Shown: positions 1-10,014, counted from the stretch's first letter. The stretch is DNA of 50,811 bases from Actinomadura fibrosa (GCF_900659615.1 NZ_CAACUY010000049.1:1-50811), one strand, 5' to 3'. Notes: a model not told the origin generated them from the letters alone. Numbers and translations are program-made.

Positions 1-1
1 C

Positions 2-3000
2 CCCGGCGGGCCGCCGCCCGGACCCGGCGGCCTCGCCCCGGACGCCGCGGAGCGGCTGCGCGAGCGGCTGCGGGTGCTCGCGGGCTGCCTCGCCCTCACC
101 GCGCTCTCGTTCGGCACCCGGCCCGGCGCGATCCTCGCCGACACCAAGATCGACATGGCGGTGAACCCGCTCGGGTTCCTCGGCCGCGCGCTGCACCTGT
201 GGGACCCCGAGCAGTTCGGCCAGCTCCAGAACCAGGCCGTCGGCTACCTCTTCCCGATGGGCCCGTTCTTCGCGCTCGGCGACCTCGCCGGGATCCCCGC
301 GTGGATCAGCCAGCGGATCTGGCTGGCGCTGCTGATGTGCCTGGCGTTCGCGGGCACGTGGCGGCTCGCCGTCCGGCTCGGGATCGGCGGCCCCGGCACC
401 CGGGTGATCGCCGCGATGGCGTACGCGCTGGCGCCGAACGCCCTCGCGACGCTCGGCCAGATCTCGTCCGAGTACATGCCCGTCGCGATGCTCCCGTGGA
501 TCGTGCTGCCGCTCGTCACCGCGGCGTCCGGGCCGCCCGGCCTGGCCGGTGCCGTCGGCGGGGGCGGGGGACGGGCGCGCGCCGCGGCCCGGTCGGGGCT
601 CGCCATCGCCTGCTGCGGCGGCATCAACGCGACCGCGACCGTCGCCGTCCTGGTCGTCCCGTTCGTGTACGTGCTGACGCGGCCCCGGGGCACGTTCCGG
701 ATCCGGCTGCTGGCCTGGTGGACGGCCGCCGCGGGCGCCGCGACCGCCTGGTGGCTGCTCCCGCTGCTGCTCACCGGGACGTACGGGTTCTCCTGGCTCA
801 CCTACACCGAGAAGGCGGCCACGACGACCGGGCCGACGGGCCTGGTCAACGTCCTGCGCGGTGCCGAGCGCTGGGTCAACTACCTGATCGTGGACGGGCA
901 GGTCTGGTGGCCGGTCGGGCACGGCCTGTCGCTCAGCCCGGTGCCGATCGTCTGCACCGGCGTCGTCGCCGCGCTCGGGCTCGCGGGCCTGCTCGGACGG
1001 CTGCTGCCCGAGCGGACGTTCCTGCTGCTGACGCTGCTCGCCGGGCTGGCGGTCCTGTCGATGGGCCACCTCTCGGACATCCCCGGGCCGTTCGCCGGGC
1101 AGCTCCGCGACCTCCTCGACGGCCCGCTCGGCCCGCTGCGGAACCTGCACAAGTTCGACGCGGTCGTCCGGCTGCCGCTCGCGCTCGGCCTCGCGCACCT
1201 CCTCGCCGTCGCCGGGCGCCGGGCGAAGGAGGGGCCGGTCCGGAGCCTCGCCGACGGGCCAGCGAAGGGCGCGGCGTTGCGCCGGGCGCTCGGCACGCTG
1301 GTCAGCGTGACCGCGGCGGCCGCGGTCGCGCTCGGCGGCATCGGGATCACTGCCGTCTCGCACGGCCTCACCGGGCCCGGCGACTTCGAGCAGGTCCCGC
1401 GCTACTGGCGGGACGCGGCGTCCTGGCTCAACGCGCGGGCCGGGCAGCAGGGCGTGCTGGCCCTGCCCGGCGCGCCGTTCGGCGAGTACCTGTGGGGCCG
1501 CCCGATGGACGACATCGTCCAGCCGCTGCTGCTCGCGCGGTGGGGCGTCCGGCAGCTCGTCCCGGCCGGGTCGCCCGGCTACACCCGCGCGCTCGACGCG
1601 ATCGACCAGCAGGTCAGGTCGGGCCAGGGCTCCCCGGGCCTTGGCGACTACCTCGGCCGGATGGGCGTCCGGTACGTGCTCGTCCGCAACGACCTGCGGC
1701 GCGAGACGCTGCGCGGCGGCTGGCCCGCCCGGCTGCACGGGGCGCTCGACGACTCGTCCGGGCTGCGGAAGGTCGCCTCGTTCGGCGCGCCCGTCGGCGG
1801 CGACCTCGTCGACGACGCCGTCTCCGCCGTGGACCAGCGGTACCCGGCGCTGGAGGTCTACGAGGTCGAGGGCGCCGACGACGTCGCGAGCCTCACCGGC
1901 GCCGGGAACCCCGTCCGCGTGTACGGGGGGCCGGAGTCGCTGCTCGCGATGGCCGACGACCAGGCGCTGCCGGACGGCCCCGTCCTCCTCGACGACGACG
2001 CGCCCGACCTCAAGGGCACGCCCGTCGTGACCGACTCGCCCCGGCTGCTGCGCCGCAACTTCGGCGAGCTGCACCAGACCTCGCCCACGCTGCCCGCCGG
2101 GCAGCGGCACCGCGCGGCGGACGTCCTGGACGACGGCTGGGACCGCTACACCACCCACGTCACCTACGGCGGCGGCGTCCGCGGCGTCGCCGCGTCCAGC
2201 TCCGCGGCCGACGACGACGCGATCCCGCAGGCCCGCAGGCCCGGCGCGGGCCCCTACGCCGCGCTCGACGGCGACCCGCGCACGTCCTGGCAGACCGGCG
2301 GCTGGGCGGGGCCGATCGGCCAGTGGCTGCGCGTCGACCTCGACCGGGCCCGCGAGCTGCCGAGCCTCACCGCCGCGTTCGTCCAGGACGCCGCGCTCGG
2401 CCCGGCCGTCGCCCGCGTCGCGGTGGAGACCGAGCGGGGGACGCTGGAGCAGGCCGTCCAGCCGACCGGGGCGGCGCAGCAGCTGCGCGTCCCGGCGGGG
2501 CCGACCCGCTGGCTGCGCGTCCGGATCACCGCCCTCGCCACCCGCCCCGCCGTGCCCGCGTTCACCCGCGCCGGGATCGCCGAGCTGTCCATCGCCGGGG
2601 TCAAGCCCACCCGCACCTACACCCTGCCCGCCCCGGCCGCGGTGACCGGCCCGGCGACGTACGTGATGAGCCGGGTGCCCGGCGCCACGTCCGCCTGCAT
2701 GAAGGGCAGCCTCCGCTGGGTGTGCTCGCCGACGCTCGCGTCCGCGGACGAGGAGGGCGACGCGTTCGACCGGTCCTTCACCGCCGCCTCCGCTGCCCGC
2801 GCCCCGGTCACCGGCACCGCCATCCTCACCGACAAGAGCCTGGTCGAGCGGTACACCGCCGTCGGCGGCCAGCCCCTCGTCGCCGCCAGCTCCGCCCTCG
2901 CCGACCACCCCGCCGACCAGGCCCGGTCTGGGTTCGACGGCGACCCGGCGACGACGTGGATCGCCGCGGAGAAGGACAAGGCGCCCACGTTCACCGTCCA

Positions 3001-3841
3001 GTGGCAGGGCGCCAGGAGCATCTCCTCGCTGACGCTGAACCGCCCGCCAGGCGCGTCGGGGCCCGTCCGGATCGTGATCGAGGGCCGGAACGGCGAGAGC
3101 CGCGAGGTCCTGCCGGACGCGCGGGGGCGCCTCGCCTTCGCGCCGCTGACCACCGACCGGCTGACCCTCACCTTCCGGCAGGAGGGGCGGCTCCAGCCGG
3201 TGCAGCTCACCGACCTCACGATCCCGGGCGTCAAGCCGCTGCGGGACGTGCGGTCCTTCCCGTTCCAGCTCGGCTGCGGGTTCGGGCCGAAGCTGCGGCT
3301 GGGCCGCACCGAGATCCCGACCAGGGTCTCCGGGACCTATGGCGACCTCCTCGCCGGACGGCCGCTCCGTTTCGCCGCCTGCCGCCAGACCCAGGTGAGC
3401 GCCGGGCAGAACCGCCTGACGTCCGTCCCGTTCGACCCTTACCGCGTCGAGACCGTCACCGTGGGAGCCCTGGCCGGATCCACCGCCCGTTCCTCGGGCC
3501 AGGCGTCCGCCCGGGCGGAGGCCGCGGCGCCCGTCAGGGTGATCAGCTGGGGGTCGGGTTCGCGGAAGCTTGAGGTGGACGCCGCCCGGCAGTCGTTCCT
3601 GACCGTGAACGAGAACTACAACACCGGCTGGCGCGCCACCGTCGGCGGCACGGAGTTGCGGCCGGTCCGGCTGGACGGCTGGAAGCAGGGCTGGCTGGTA
3701 CCCGCCGGCACCCGCGGGGTCGTCGAGCTCGTCTACGGTCCCGACCGGGCGCAGCGGATCGCGGTGGTCGCCGGGCTGAACCTGCTCCTCGTCCTGCTGC
3801 TCGTCGCGGTCTGGCCCGGCGCCCGGCGCGGCCCGGGACCG
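2..3841 (+). CDS. AftD-like alpha-(1->3)-arabinofuranosyltransferase, 5' partial and 3' truncated
   Basis: The frame is open from the left edge, so the start lies upstream; the first internal start is GTG 74. Counting from there, the segment ADTKIDMAVNP (residues 22-32) and HLWDP fit the GT-C N-terminus of the DUF3367/AftD family, which adds arabinofuranose to cell-wall polysaccharide from a lipid donor outside the membrane. Many hydrophobic helices follow to about residue 430. Two discoidin-like modules show the signatures LDGDPRTSWQ (near 735) and FDGDPATTWI (near 957). A last membrane helix (about 3763-3819) is followed at once by sequence antisense to the converging decarboxylase-like gene. 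The frame then stays open to a stop at 5033-5035 but no longer resembles the family. Relatives usually carry a further C-terminal stretch, so I infer 3' truncation at about 3820-3855. Confidence 0.8.
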
Positions 3842-4939
3842 CGCGGCCGCGGCGGCGCCCGCGTCCCCGGTCTCCTCCCGCAGCGCCGCCGTCAGCGCCC
3901 GCAGCGTCGGCCGCGGGTCGGCGACCAGGCCGAGCGTCACCGGGTGGTTCTTGGCGATCGCGTACGGGTCGAGGTCGACGTGGACGATCCGGGCGTCCTC
4001 CCGGAACGGGGATGTGAGCAGCGGGAACACGTCCGGGAACACGTAGGTGCCGCAGATCAGGACCGCGTCGGCGTCGGCCACCGCGGCGGCGCTGTCCTCG
4101 CCGAACATGTGCCCCATGAGCCCGCCGCTGAGCGGATGCGTCCACGGGAGCAGCAGCTCGGAGGCCATCCCGAAGCGCACCTGCGCGCCCCACGCCTCGG
4201 CGAGTTCCGCGAGCTCCGCGACCGCGCCGCCGGCCGCGACGCCGTCCCCCGCCACGATCAGCGGCGACGAGGCGCCCGCCAGCAGCCGCGCCGCCTCCCG
4301 CACCAGCCCCGGCTCGGGGACCGCGCGCGTGTCGGGCACGACCGTCGGCACCACCGGCTCGCCGTTCGGCTGGTCGAGGACGTCCTGCGGCAGCGCCAGC
4401 AGCACCGGCCCCCGCGGCGGCGTCGCCGCGACCTTCAGGCAGCGCCGGAACTGCCGCAGCAGGCTCCCCGGATGGACGGCCCGGGTCGCGTACTTCGTGA
4501 CGGGACGGGCGATGGCGACCAGGTCGGCCGCCATGTGCGCCTCCAGCGGCTCGTAGGCGACGCCCGCCTCCCCGGCCAGCACCACCATCGGGGTGCCGCG
4601 CTGCCTGGCGTGGCACAGGCTCCCGACGGCGTTGCCGAGGCCGACGCCGCTGTGCAGCAGCACGACGCTCGGCCGCCCCGCGGCCTGCGCGTACCCGTCG
4701 GCGGTGCACACGACGGCCGCCTCCTGGAGCCCGAGGACGTACTCGACGTCCGCGAACCGCGCGATCTCGTCCAGGAGCCCCTCCTCGGTGGAGCCGGGGT
4801 TGCCGAACAGGTGCCGGACGCCGTCGGCGCGCAGCTGCTCCAGCAGCCGGCGGTGACCCGTGACCGCGGCGGCGGCGTTCCCCGTCGCCGCGGAGCCCGA
4901 CGCGAGGTCGGCCGCCGCGGGCCCCGACCCGGCGGTCAC
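3842..4939 (-). CDS. ThDP-dependent decarboxylase-like protein (benzoylformate decarboxylase type), C-terminal domain missing
   Basis: GTG at 4939 overlaps the upstream stop as GTGA, so translation is probably coupled. The frame reads a ThDP-enzyme PYR domain: HLFGNPGSTEEGLLDE (residues 43-58), catalytic-type Glu73 in LGLQEAAVV, then ADGYAQAAGRP and HSGVGLGNAVGSL. A central domain follows (about 195-340) with PLIVAGDGVAAGG and VLICGTYVFPDVFP. Family members are about 530-560 residues and end in a PP domain with a GDG...N motif that binds ThDP-Mg. Here recognisable homology ends near residue 365, inside the tail of the converging AftD-like gene, and the PP domain is absent. The antisense frame has no stop through the AftD-like gene to the window edge, so no authentic 3' end exists. 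As it stands the product could not bind ThDP; it may be a broken gene or a junction artefact. Confidence 0.72.
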
Positions 4940-6606
4940 CAGCCCCACCGCCGCAGGCCCTCGTCGAGCACCTCCACCAGCTTCCGGCCGGTGAGGACGC
5001 TGTCCCCGGTGGACCGCCCGGTGACGAACGGGTAGTCGACGATGACGCTGACCGGGCTGCCGAAGTTGCCGTGGTAGGCGCCGCCCGGAGCCGTCGCGTC
5101 CCGCAGCATGAACTCCAGCGGGTACGGCGGCGGCCCCATGTTGAAGTCGAGGAACCGGCCGCGCGCCTCCACGAAGTGGGTGCCGTCCTGGTAGTCGTAC
5201 TCCAGGCAGTGGCCGGTCACGTGCTTGCCTTCGAGGATGCTCCGGCGCTGGTTCATGTCCCGGGCGAACGCCAGGCACGCGACGCCGTAGCACTCGGCCG
5301 CGATCGGCTTCCCGGCCTTGTGGAACGCCAGGATCAGATCGTGGACGCGCTGGTTGTTGACCATGTCGACGATCGGCCCGGAGCCGCCGACGAGCAGCAC
5401 CGCGTCGTACTCGTCCACCGCGCGGCGCTCCGCTTCGCCGAGGTCGCGCCGGTACTCCTCCAGGAGCCGGACGAACTGCGGATGGGCGAACGGGGGCCGC
5501 TGCGGGAACCAGCCGGCGAGGCTGATCGGGTTCTCCAGCCGGGCGCCCTGCTCGGTGGACGGGTCGTCCATCTCCCGGACCCGCGCCGCCATCTCCGGCG
5601 AGGTCACCGGACGCTGGAGCGGCGGGTCGAAGAAGTCGGCGTCCATGCTCACCGGGATCGCGTTGGGCCGCCTCCCGTTCGGCGTGCAGAAGTCCACCGC
5701 GTACCCGGCCCGGTCCAGCTCGTCCAGCGGGCCGACCAGCTCCTCGCCCCAGTACCCCCACTCCGACAGGACCGTGAGGACCTTGCCGCGGCGGTGGCCC
5801 GTCCCGCCCTCGCGGCGGGCCGGTTCGGCGTGCTCGGCGCCGAGGTCGAACGCGCGGGCGACCACGGAGTCCGGTTCCCCGCCCCGGTCCGCCCGCCCGG
5901 CGCGCCCGCCGCGGCCGCGCCCGGACCGCTCGGGCACGCCCGACCGGCGCCGGTCCACGACCAGGTCGCGCACCGTGTCGATGAGCTTGGCCGTGGCGTG
6001 CCACGACGTGCTGGTCACCAGGTCGTCGTCCACGACGACCTGCTCGGCGGCGGGCGCGCCCGCGGGCGGCGGCGTGTAGACGGCGCCCGCGTTCAGCACG
6101 TCGGCGATCAGCACCCCGTTGCAGGTCACCCGGCGCCCGGCCAGCACGTCCGGGCACGGGGTCAGCAGCCACAGCGCGTGGCACGGCGCCGCCTTGACCA
6201 CCCGCCGGTCGCGCATGGCGTCGCGCATGAACCGCACCGCCGGCACCTGCCGGACCGCCTCGGCCGCCGCCTCGGTGGACTCGGGCGCCTCCAGGTAGCG
6301 CATGCGCACCGTCGGGTAGTTGGCCACCGCGACGACCGCGTCGTAGTCGGACGGCCGCACGTCGTCGACGTCGATGCTCACCTCGATCCACTCGATCGGC
6401 GGGACGTCGTCCTCGCCCGCGGGCTCGACCGTCGAGTAGAAGTGCAGGCTCGGCTGGCCCCACAGCCGCGATACCAGGTCGACCTCGGCGCCATAGGCGG
6501 CGAAGCCCTCCTGGAGCTGGCGCAGCTCACCCGGGATGTACTGGCTCTCCACCAGGACGGCCACCCGGGCGCCGGCCAGGGAGCGATCGGTCGGTTGGTC
6601 GGTCAT
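4936..6606 (-). CDS. Tandem DJ-1/PfpI (class I glutamine amidotransferase-like) domain protein
   Basis: This 556-residue protein holds two DJ-1/PfpI domains joined by a charged Arg/Gly-rich linker (about 218-272). Domain 1 (about 12-215) starts with ARVAVLVESQYIPGEL and keeps a nucleophile-elbow Cys142-His143 in APCHALWLLTPCPD. Domain 2 (about 274-556) starts with GKVLTVLSEWGYWGEEL and has Cys439 in IAAECYGVACLAF, with an acidic residue before the Cys as in Hsp31-type proteins. Such proteins act as proteases, glyoxalases, hydratases or chaperones; the substrate here is unknown. The gene sits between the AGE-like gene (29-nt gap) and the decarboxylase-like gene (GTGA overlap), so the three are probably one operon. 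ATG 6606 follows a GGGACAGGAGA ribosome site. Function within the operon is unassigned. Confidence 0.82.
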   Translation of the reverse strand: MTDQPTDRSLAGARVAVLVESQYIPGELRQLQEGFAAYGAEVDLVSRLWGQPSLHFYSTVEPAGEDDVPPIEWIEVSIDVDDVRPSDYDAVVAVANYPTVRMRYLEAPESTEAAAEAVRQVPAVRFMRDAMRDRRVVKAAPCHALWLLTPCPDVLAGRRVTCNGVLIADVLNAGAVYTPPPAGAPAAEQVVVDDDLVTSTSWHATAKLIDTVRDLVVDRRRSGVPERSGRGRGGRAGRADRGGEPDSVVARAFDLGAEHAEPARREGGTGHRRGKVLTVLSEWGYWGEELVGPLDELDRAGYAVDFCTPNGRRPNAIPVSMDADFFDPPLQRPVTSPEMAARVREMDDPSTEQGARLENPISLAGWFPQRPPFAHPQFVRLLEEYRRDLGEAERRAVDEYDAVLLVGGSGPIVDMVNNQRVHDLILAFHKAGKPIAAECYGVACLAFARDMNQRRSILEGKHVTGHCLEYDYQDGTHFVEARGRFLDFNMGPPPYPLEFMLRDATAPGGAYHGNFGSPVSVIVDYPFVTGRSTGDSVLTGRKLVEVLDEGLRRWGW

Positions 6607-6636
6607 GACGTTCTCCTGTCCCGTGAGTCGGACGGC

Positions 6637-8667
6637 TCAATGCACCGCGAACTCGACCATGAGGTCGATCGCGCCGTCCCGGGCGCTCGCCGTCAGGTCG
6701 TCGACGGCGATCTGGAAGTTGTTCGGGTCGTCCGGCTTGAGGGAGTCGGTGTAGTCGACGCCGTCCACGAACACGCTCGCGATCTCGACCTTGTTGACCG
6801 GCATGAAGTCGGGCAGGACGTTGATCGTGTCCTGGCCCCGGGAGTCGAGCAGCTTGAAGTGCAGGCTGAACCTGCCCGTCCCGCCGGCGTCCACGTAGGC
6901 GCGGGTGTACAGGTGCGCCAGGTAGTTCAGCTCGAACGCGTGGTAGCCGGAGACCGAGTGGCCGCCCTTCCCGCCGAACATGCCCTCGGTGATCGGCGAC
7001 CCGTCCTCGTCGGTGCGGAAGTAGATCCCCTGGTTGTCGCGGTCGAGGAAGAACAGGTTCCAGAACGCCGAGCACTCGCGGGCGAGGTCGAGGTACCGCT
7101 CCTCCTGCGTGGCGCCGTGCAGGATCAGGTAGGCCAGGATGGCCTGCTCCTGCTGCCAGAAGTCCTTGGTGGTGCCCCAGCTGAACTCGATCGGCATGCC
7201 GTTGCCCGGCTCCCGCTCCACCGAGTCGAAGATGCCGCCGCGGACCGGGTCCACCGCGCCGATCTCCGCCATCCGGTCGCCGAGCTCGGTCGCCAGCTCG
7301 ATGCACCGCTCGCTCAGCCGCTTGTTGCGCTCGGCCTCGTCGCGCCGCCCGTGCGACGTCAGGTCCTGCACGCGCCGGTCCAGGTAGAACGAGCAGCGCG
7401 TCAGGTTCCAGGCGATCTTCAGGTTGTGGCCCACCACCGCGCGGTTCTGCTGCCACTTGTACGCGTGGTCGGGCGTCCAGTCGGCGTGGAACCGCTCGTT
7501 GACGTAGTCGCTGGACTCGTCCGGGAACTTCTCGATGATCAGCGTGACGGTCTCCTCCAGCAGCCCGATCGACTCGTCCTGCAGCGCGTCCAGCTCCTGG
7601 CGGCTGGCGCGGCGCGGCAGCGGGTCGAGCCCGAGGATCAGGTTGACCAGGTAGGCGGGGATGTGGTCGCCGACGGAGTTCCAGTTCTTGCGGGACGCGT
7701 TGTCGCCGAGCGCCGGCACGTCGGGCCGCCGGGTCACCGGGTCCAGGTGCGAGAAGTAGCCGCCGTACCCCGGTAGGCCGCGCTCCTTCGCCGCCTCGTC
7801 GTCGCGGTAGAAGTCGAAGAACGTCCGCACCGTGCGGCGGATGTCGTCCAGCGCCGCCCAGTCCGCGCTGATCCGGTAGAACTGGGCGAGCCCGGCGAGC
7901 GCGTAGATCTGCTCGTACAGCGGGATGGCGCCGTAGTCGTCGCCGAACTCGGAGGCGACGAGCAGCTTCTCGCCCCCGGACCCGCTCCGCCGGCCGAACG
8001 CCCAGAAGCAGTGGCGGCCGTCGTGCGACAGCGACCGGAACGCCTGGCGCTGGTAGTCCACGGCGGCCTTGGCGGCGTCGAAGTACCGGTCGGTGCCGGT
8101 CATCAGGTACGCCGAGGAAAGGCCGTAGATGAGGCGGGACAGGGTCGCGCACTCCTGGGTGGTGTCGTCACCGGCCTGCCCCACCGCATTCCGCTGCGTC
8201 CGGTACGCGCGGGCCCAGTCCTCGCTAGTGTAGTTGCGGTCGCCGCTCATCAGCTGGTCCAGCCACCGGTCGGCCAGCCGGCTGATCTGGTCGATCCACC
8301 AGTGCGTCTCCTCGAACCCGTACTTGCTGTCCGGGCTCGACTTCAGGACGAAGATGGTGCGGCCGTCGAAACGCTCCTTGCCGTCGGCCTCCATGTGGTT
8401 GCCGCGCGCGAACACCAGCGCGTCCTCGGCCAGATAGCGGGCAAGCCCCGCCTTTCCCGGGTTGCCGCCGTCGTCGGGCGGCGCCTGCGTCCGGTCCCGC
8501 GGCACGCCGTCCACGTTGGACATGACCTCGTAGTAGGTGGTCACGCCCACGTTGACGACGACGTCGTCCCCGCTGCGGCAGCGCAGCGTGAACGTCCCGG
8601 CCTCCTGGTCGACGCCGGTGACCTTGCCGGCCACCGTCATCGTCTCGGCCTGGTTCTTGAAAGCCAT
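6637..8667 (-). CDS. AGE (N-acylglucosamine 2-epimerase)-fold protein with extra N- and C-terminal beta domains
   Basis: Start ATG 8667 is chosen for its AGGGGGAA ribosome site; the frame extends upstream without one. The product is 676 residues. Residues about 8-80 look like a small beta-rich domain (VAGKVTGVDQEAGTFTLRC, VVVNVGVTTYYEV). Residues about 115-590 form a helical (alpha/alpha)6-barrel of AGE/cellobiose-epimerase type, with ETHWWIDQISRLADRWLD, FWAFGRR, GGYFSHLDP, NWNSVGDHIPAYL, YKWQQNRAVVGHNLK, FSWGTTKDFWQQEQAI and SGYHAFELNYLAHLY; several Trp and His lie where AGE active sites place them. The C-terminus (about 595-676) is again beta-rich. It is the first gene of the operon with the double DJ-1 and ThDP-like genes. 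Sugar epimerase or isomerase activity is an inference from fold; the substrate is unknown. Confidence 0.78.
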   Translation of the reverse strand: MAFKNQAETMTVAGKVTGVDQEAGTFTLRCRSGDDVVVNVGVTTYYEVMSNVDGVPRDRTQAPPDDGGNPGKAGLARYLAEDALVFARGNHMEADGKERFDGRTIFVLKSSPDSKYGFEETHWWIDQISRLADRWLDQLMSGDRNYTSEDWARAYRTQRNAVGQAGDDTTQECATLSRLIYGLSSAYLMTGTDRYFDAAKAAVDYQRQAFRSLSHDGRHCFWAFGRRSGSGGEKLLVASEFGDDYGAIPLYEQIYALAGLAQFYRISADWAALDDIRRTVRTFFDFYRDDEAAKERGLPGYGGYFSHLDPVTRRPDVPALGDNASRKNWNSVGDHIPAYLVNLILGLDPLPRRASRQELDALQDESIGLLEETVTLIIEKFPDESSDYVNERFHADWTPDHAYKWQQNRAVVGHNLKIAWNLTRCSFYLDRRVQDLTSHGRRDEAERNKRLSERCIELATELGDRMAEIGAVDPVRGGIFDSVEREPGNGMPIEFSWGTTKDFWQQEQAILAYLILHGATQEERYLDLARECSAFWNLFFLDRDNQGIYFRTDEDGSPITEGMFGGKGGHSVSGYHAFELNYLAHLYTRAYVDAGGTGRFSLHFKLLDSRGQDTINVLPDFMPVNKVEIASVFVDGVDYTDSLKPDDPNNFQIAVDDLTASARDGAIDLMVEFAVH

Positions 8668-9051
8668 GGTTCCCCCTGCTCGTCGCCGCGGCGGGACGGA
8701 CGCCGGCCGCGGCCTGTTAACGAGGTGTCTGCGGAATACGCGTCCCTGGGACGCGGCGGGAGAGGCGGCCTCCGGGACGGGCGTTCGCACACGTCCCGCC
8801 CGGAGTTCTGCCGCTATCCCCTCCCCGCCTGGTCGTCGACCATTTCCATTCAGAGCCACTTCTACCGCTTCCGCGAGCCGTTTAATCGCAGCCGAACGTC
8901 ACTTGTCGTTCAAGCGCGCGGGAGCCCCGAGCGCACCGGAGTGGTTTTAGCGGAAAGCGCGAACACGCTCGCAGGAAATGCGAATCAGGCATGGCGATCC
9001 GCCTACCGACTTCCGGTGACGGCAATGCATTGAGCTCCTTAGGCTCACCGC
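8668..9051. other. Divergent intergenic region between the AGE operon and the DUF4239 gene
   Basis: No gene is credible in these 384 bases; the frames across it have poor codon usage. It should hold promoters for both flanking genes. It is less GC-rich than its surroundings around 8820-8960, and it contains a pair of TCGC-N7-GCGA-type dyads near its right side, annotated separately. Confidence 0.5.
8948..8983. promoter_or_regulatory. Dyad box pair (TCGC-N7-GCGA type) upstream of the DUF4239 gene
   Basis: TCGCAGGAAATGCGA at 8969-8983 is a perfect dyad with arms TCGCA/TGCGA. A degenerate copy, TAGC-N7-GCGA, lies 21 bp upstream at 8948-8962. The same box recurs four times at 9980-10139 in two pairs spaced 20 bp. 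The regulator is unknown. Confidence 0.5.
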
Positions 9052-9849
9052 ATGGACATCATCCTGGCCACCGTCTTCGTGGTGGCGGCGATAACGCTCG
9101 CACTTCTCTTCAGACGCCGATACAGGTACGCGGAAGACCCCGACGAGGGCATCTCCGTCCGGGACCTGGTCGGCCCGCTGGAGACGCTGGCCGTGCTGGT
9201 CATCGCGTTCGTCCTGGTCCTCGCGGCGCAGTCCTACTCGGGCGCCGGGAGCGCCGCCAGCGCCGAGGCGGCCGCGATCGACAGCCTGCACGCCACGGCG
9301 GACCTCCTCCCCGAGCCGGCCAGGGAGAGGGTCAAGGCCGACTCCCTCTGCTATGCCCGGGCGGTCATCGCCAAGGAGTGGCACTCGATGGGCGCCCACA
9401 ACGCGCCCTCGCCCACCGTGGACCACTGGACGGAGGCGCTCCACGACGACTTCCAGGAGGTCCACGACCCCACGGTGCTGGGCATGCTGACGAACGCGGA
9501 CCGGAGCCGCCTCTCCGAGCGCCGCGACCGCATCGAGCAGTCGGCGCCGGCCATCCCGGGCGCGGTCTTCTGGTTCATGGTCCTCACCGTCATCGCCATG
9601 GTGGCGGGGTACGCGCTCTCGCTGCCGCGGCGCAGGCACCGTCTCCAGCTCGCCGGACTGTGGGTGCTGGCGGGGCTGCTGGTGGCGTCGCTGTACCTCA
9701 TCTGGGACATCGACCGCCCGTTCCGCGGGCTCGTCCCGATCTCGCCCAGCTCGATGCGGCGGACCGAGCAGGAGGCGAACCGGGACTTCCTGAAGCACTA
9801 CAACGCCGCCCAGATCCCCTGCGACCGGAACGGACTGCCGCGTGCCTGA
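9052..9849 (+). CDS. DUF4239 (bestrophin-like) membrane protein
   Basis: This 265-residue protein has membrane segments at about 3-20, 44-62, 170-192 and 198-217, with a soluble helical loop between the second and third. The pattern (an N-terminal helix, Arg/Tyr-rich turn, GPLETLAVLVIAFVLVLAAQSY, then a long loop with ARAVIAKEWHSMG) fits the DUF4239 family, described as bestrophin-like and possibly channel-forming. Function is not established. It stands alone, 384 bp from the divergent AGE operon. There is no convincing ribosome site before ATG 9052, so it may be leaderless. The upstream dyad pair at 8948-8983 suggests control by the same factor that acts at 9980-10139, an inference from repeated sites only. 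Confidence 0.8.
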   Translation: MDIILATVFVVAAITLALLFRRRYRYAEDPDEGISVRDLVGPLETLAVLVIAFVLVLAAQSYSGAGSAASAEAAAIDSLHATADLLPEPARERVKADSLCYARAVIAKEWHSMGAHNAPSPTVDHWTEALHDDFQEVHDPTVLGMLTNADRSRLSERRDRIEQSAPAIPGAVFWFMVLTVIAMVAGYALSLPRRRHRLQLAGLWVLAGLLVASLYLIWDIDRPFRGLVPISPSSMRRTEQEANRDFLKHYNAAQIPCDRNGLPRA

Positions 9850-9979
9850 CACGGGACGCCCCAGAAATGGCACCGCGGCCGGATGATAGCGGCAAATCGA
9901 ATTCCGGGGCTTTGGTCCCGGTTGAACCCGGCGAACCGCGGCCGGGCGGATGGCACGCGGACGGCGACATTGGTGCATC

Positions 9980-10014
9980 TCGCAGGAGGTGCGAATGTCT
10001 CGCAGAAGGAGCGA
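9980..10014. promoter_or_regulatory. Dyad box pair 2 (TCGC-N7-GCGA)
   Basis: Copies are TCGCAGGAGGTGCGA (9980-9994) and TCGCAGAAGGAGCGA (10000-10014), each followed by A. Their starts are 20 bp apart, about two helical turns, which suggests cooperative binding on one DNA face. They lie just upstream of a candidate promoter. Confidence 0.6.

Noticed and set aside
199..3573. Long Arg/Pro/Ala-rich frame inside the AftD-like gene
   Set aside because: Typical out-of-frame reading in GC-rich DNA; no domain and no ribosome site.
3842..5035. The + strand continuation of the AftD-like frame up to the stop at 5033-5035
   Set aside because: It is antisense to the decarboxylase-like gene and reads as Arg/His/Gln-rich low-complexity protein, a shadow of that gene's codons.
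5071..7776. Long + strand frame opposite the double DJ-1 and AGE genes
   Set aside because: Antisense shadow rich in Arg, His, Val and Asp; the minus-strand proteins are clearly recognisable.
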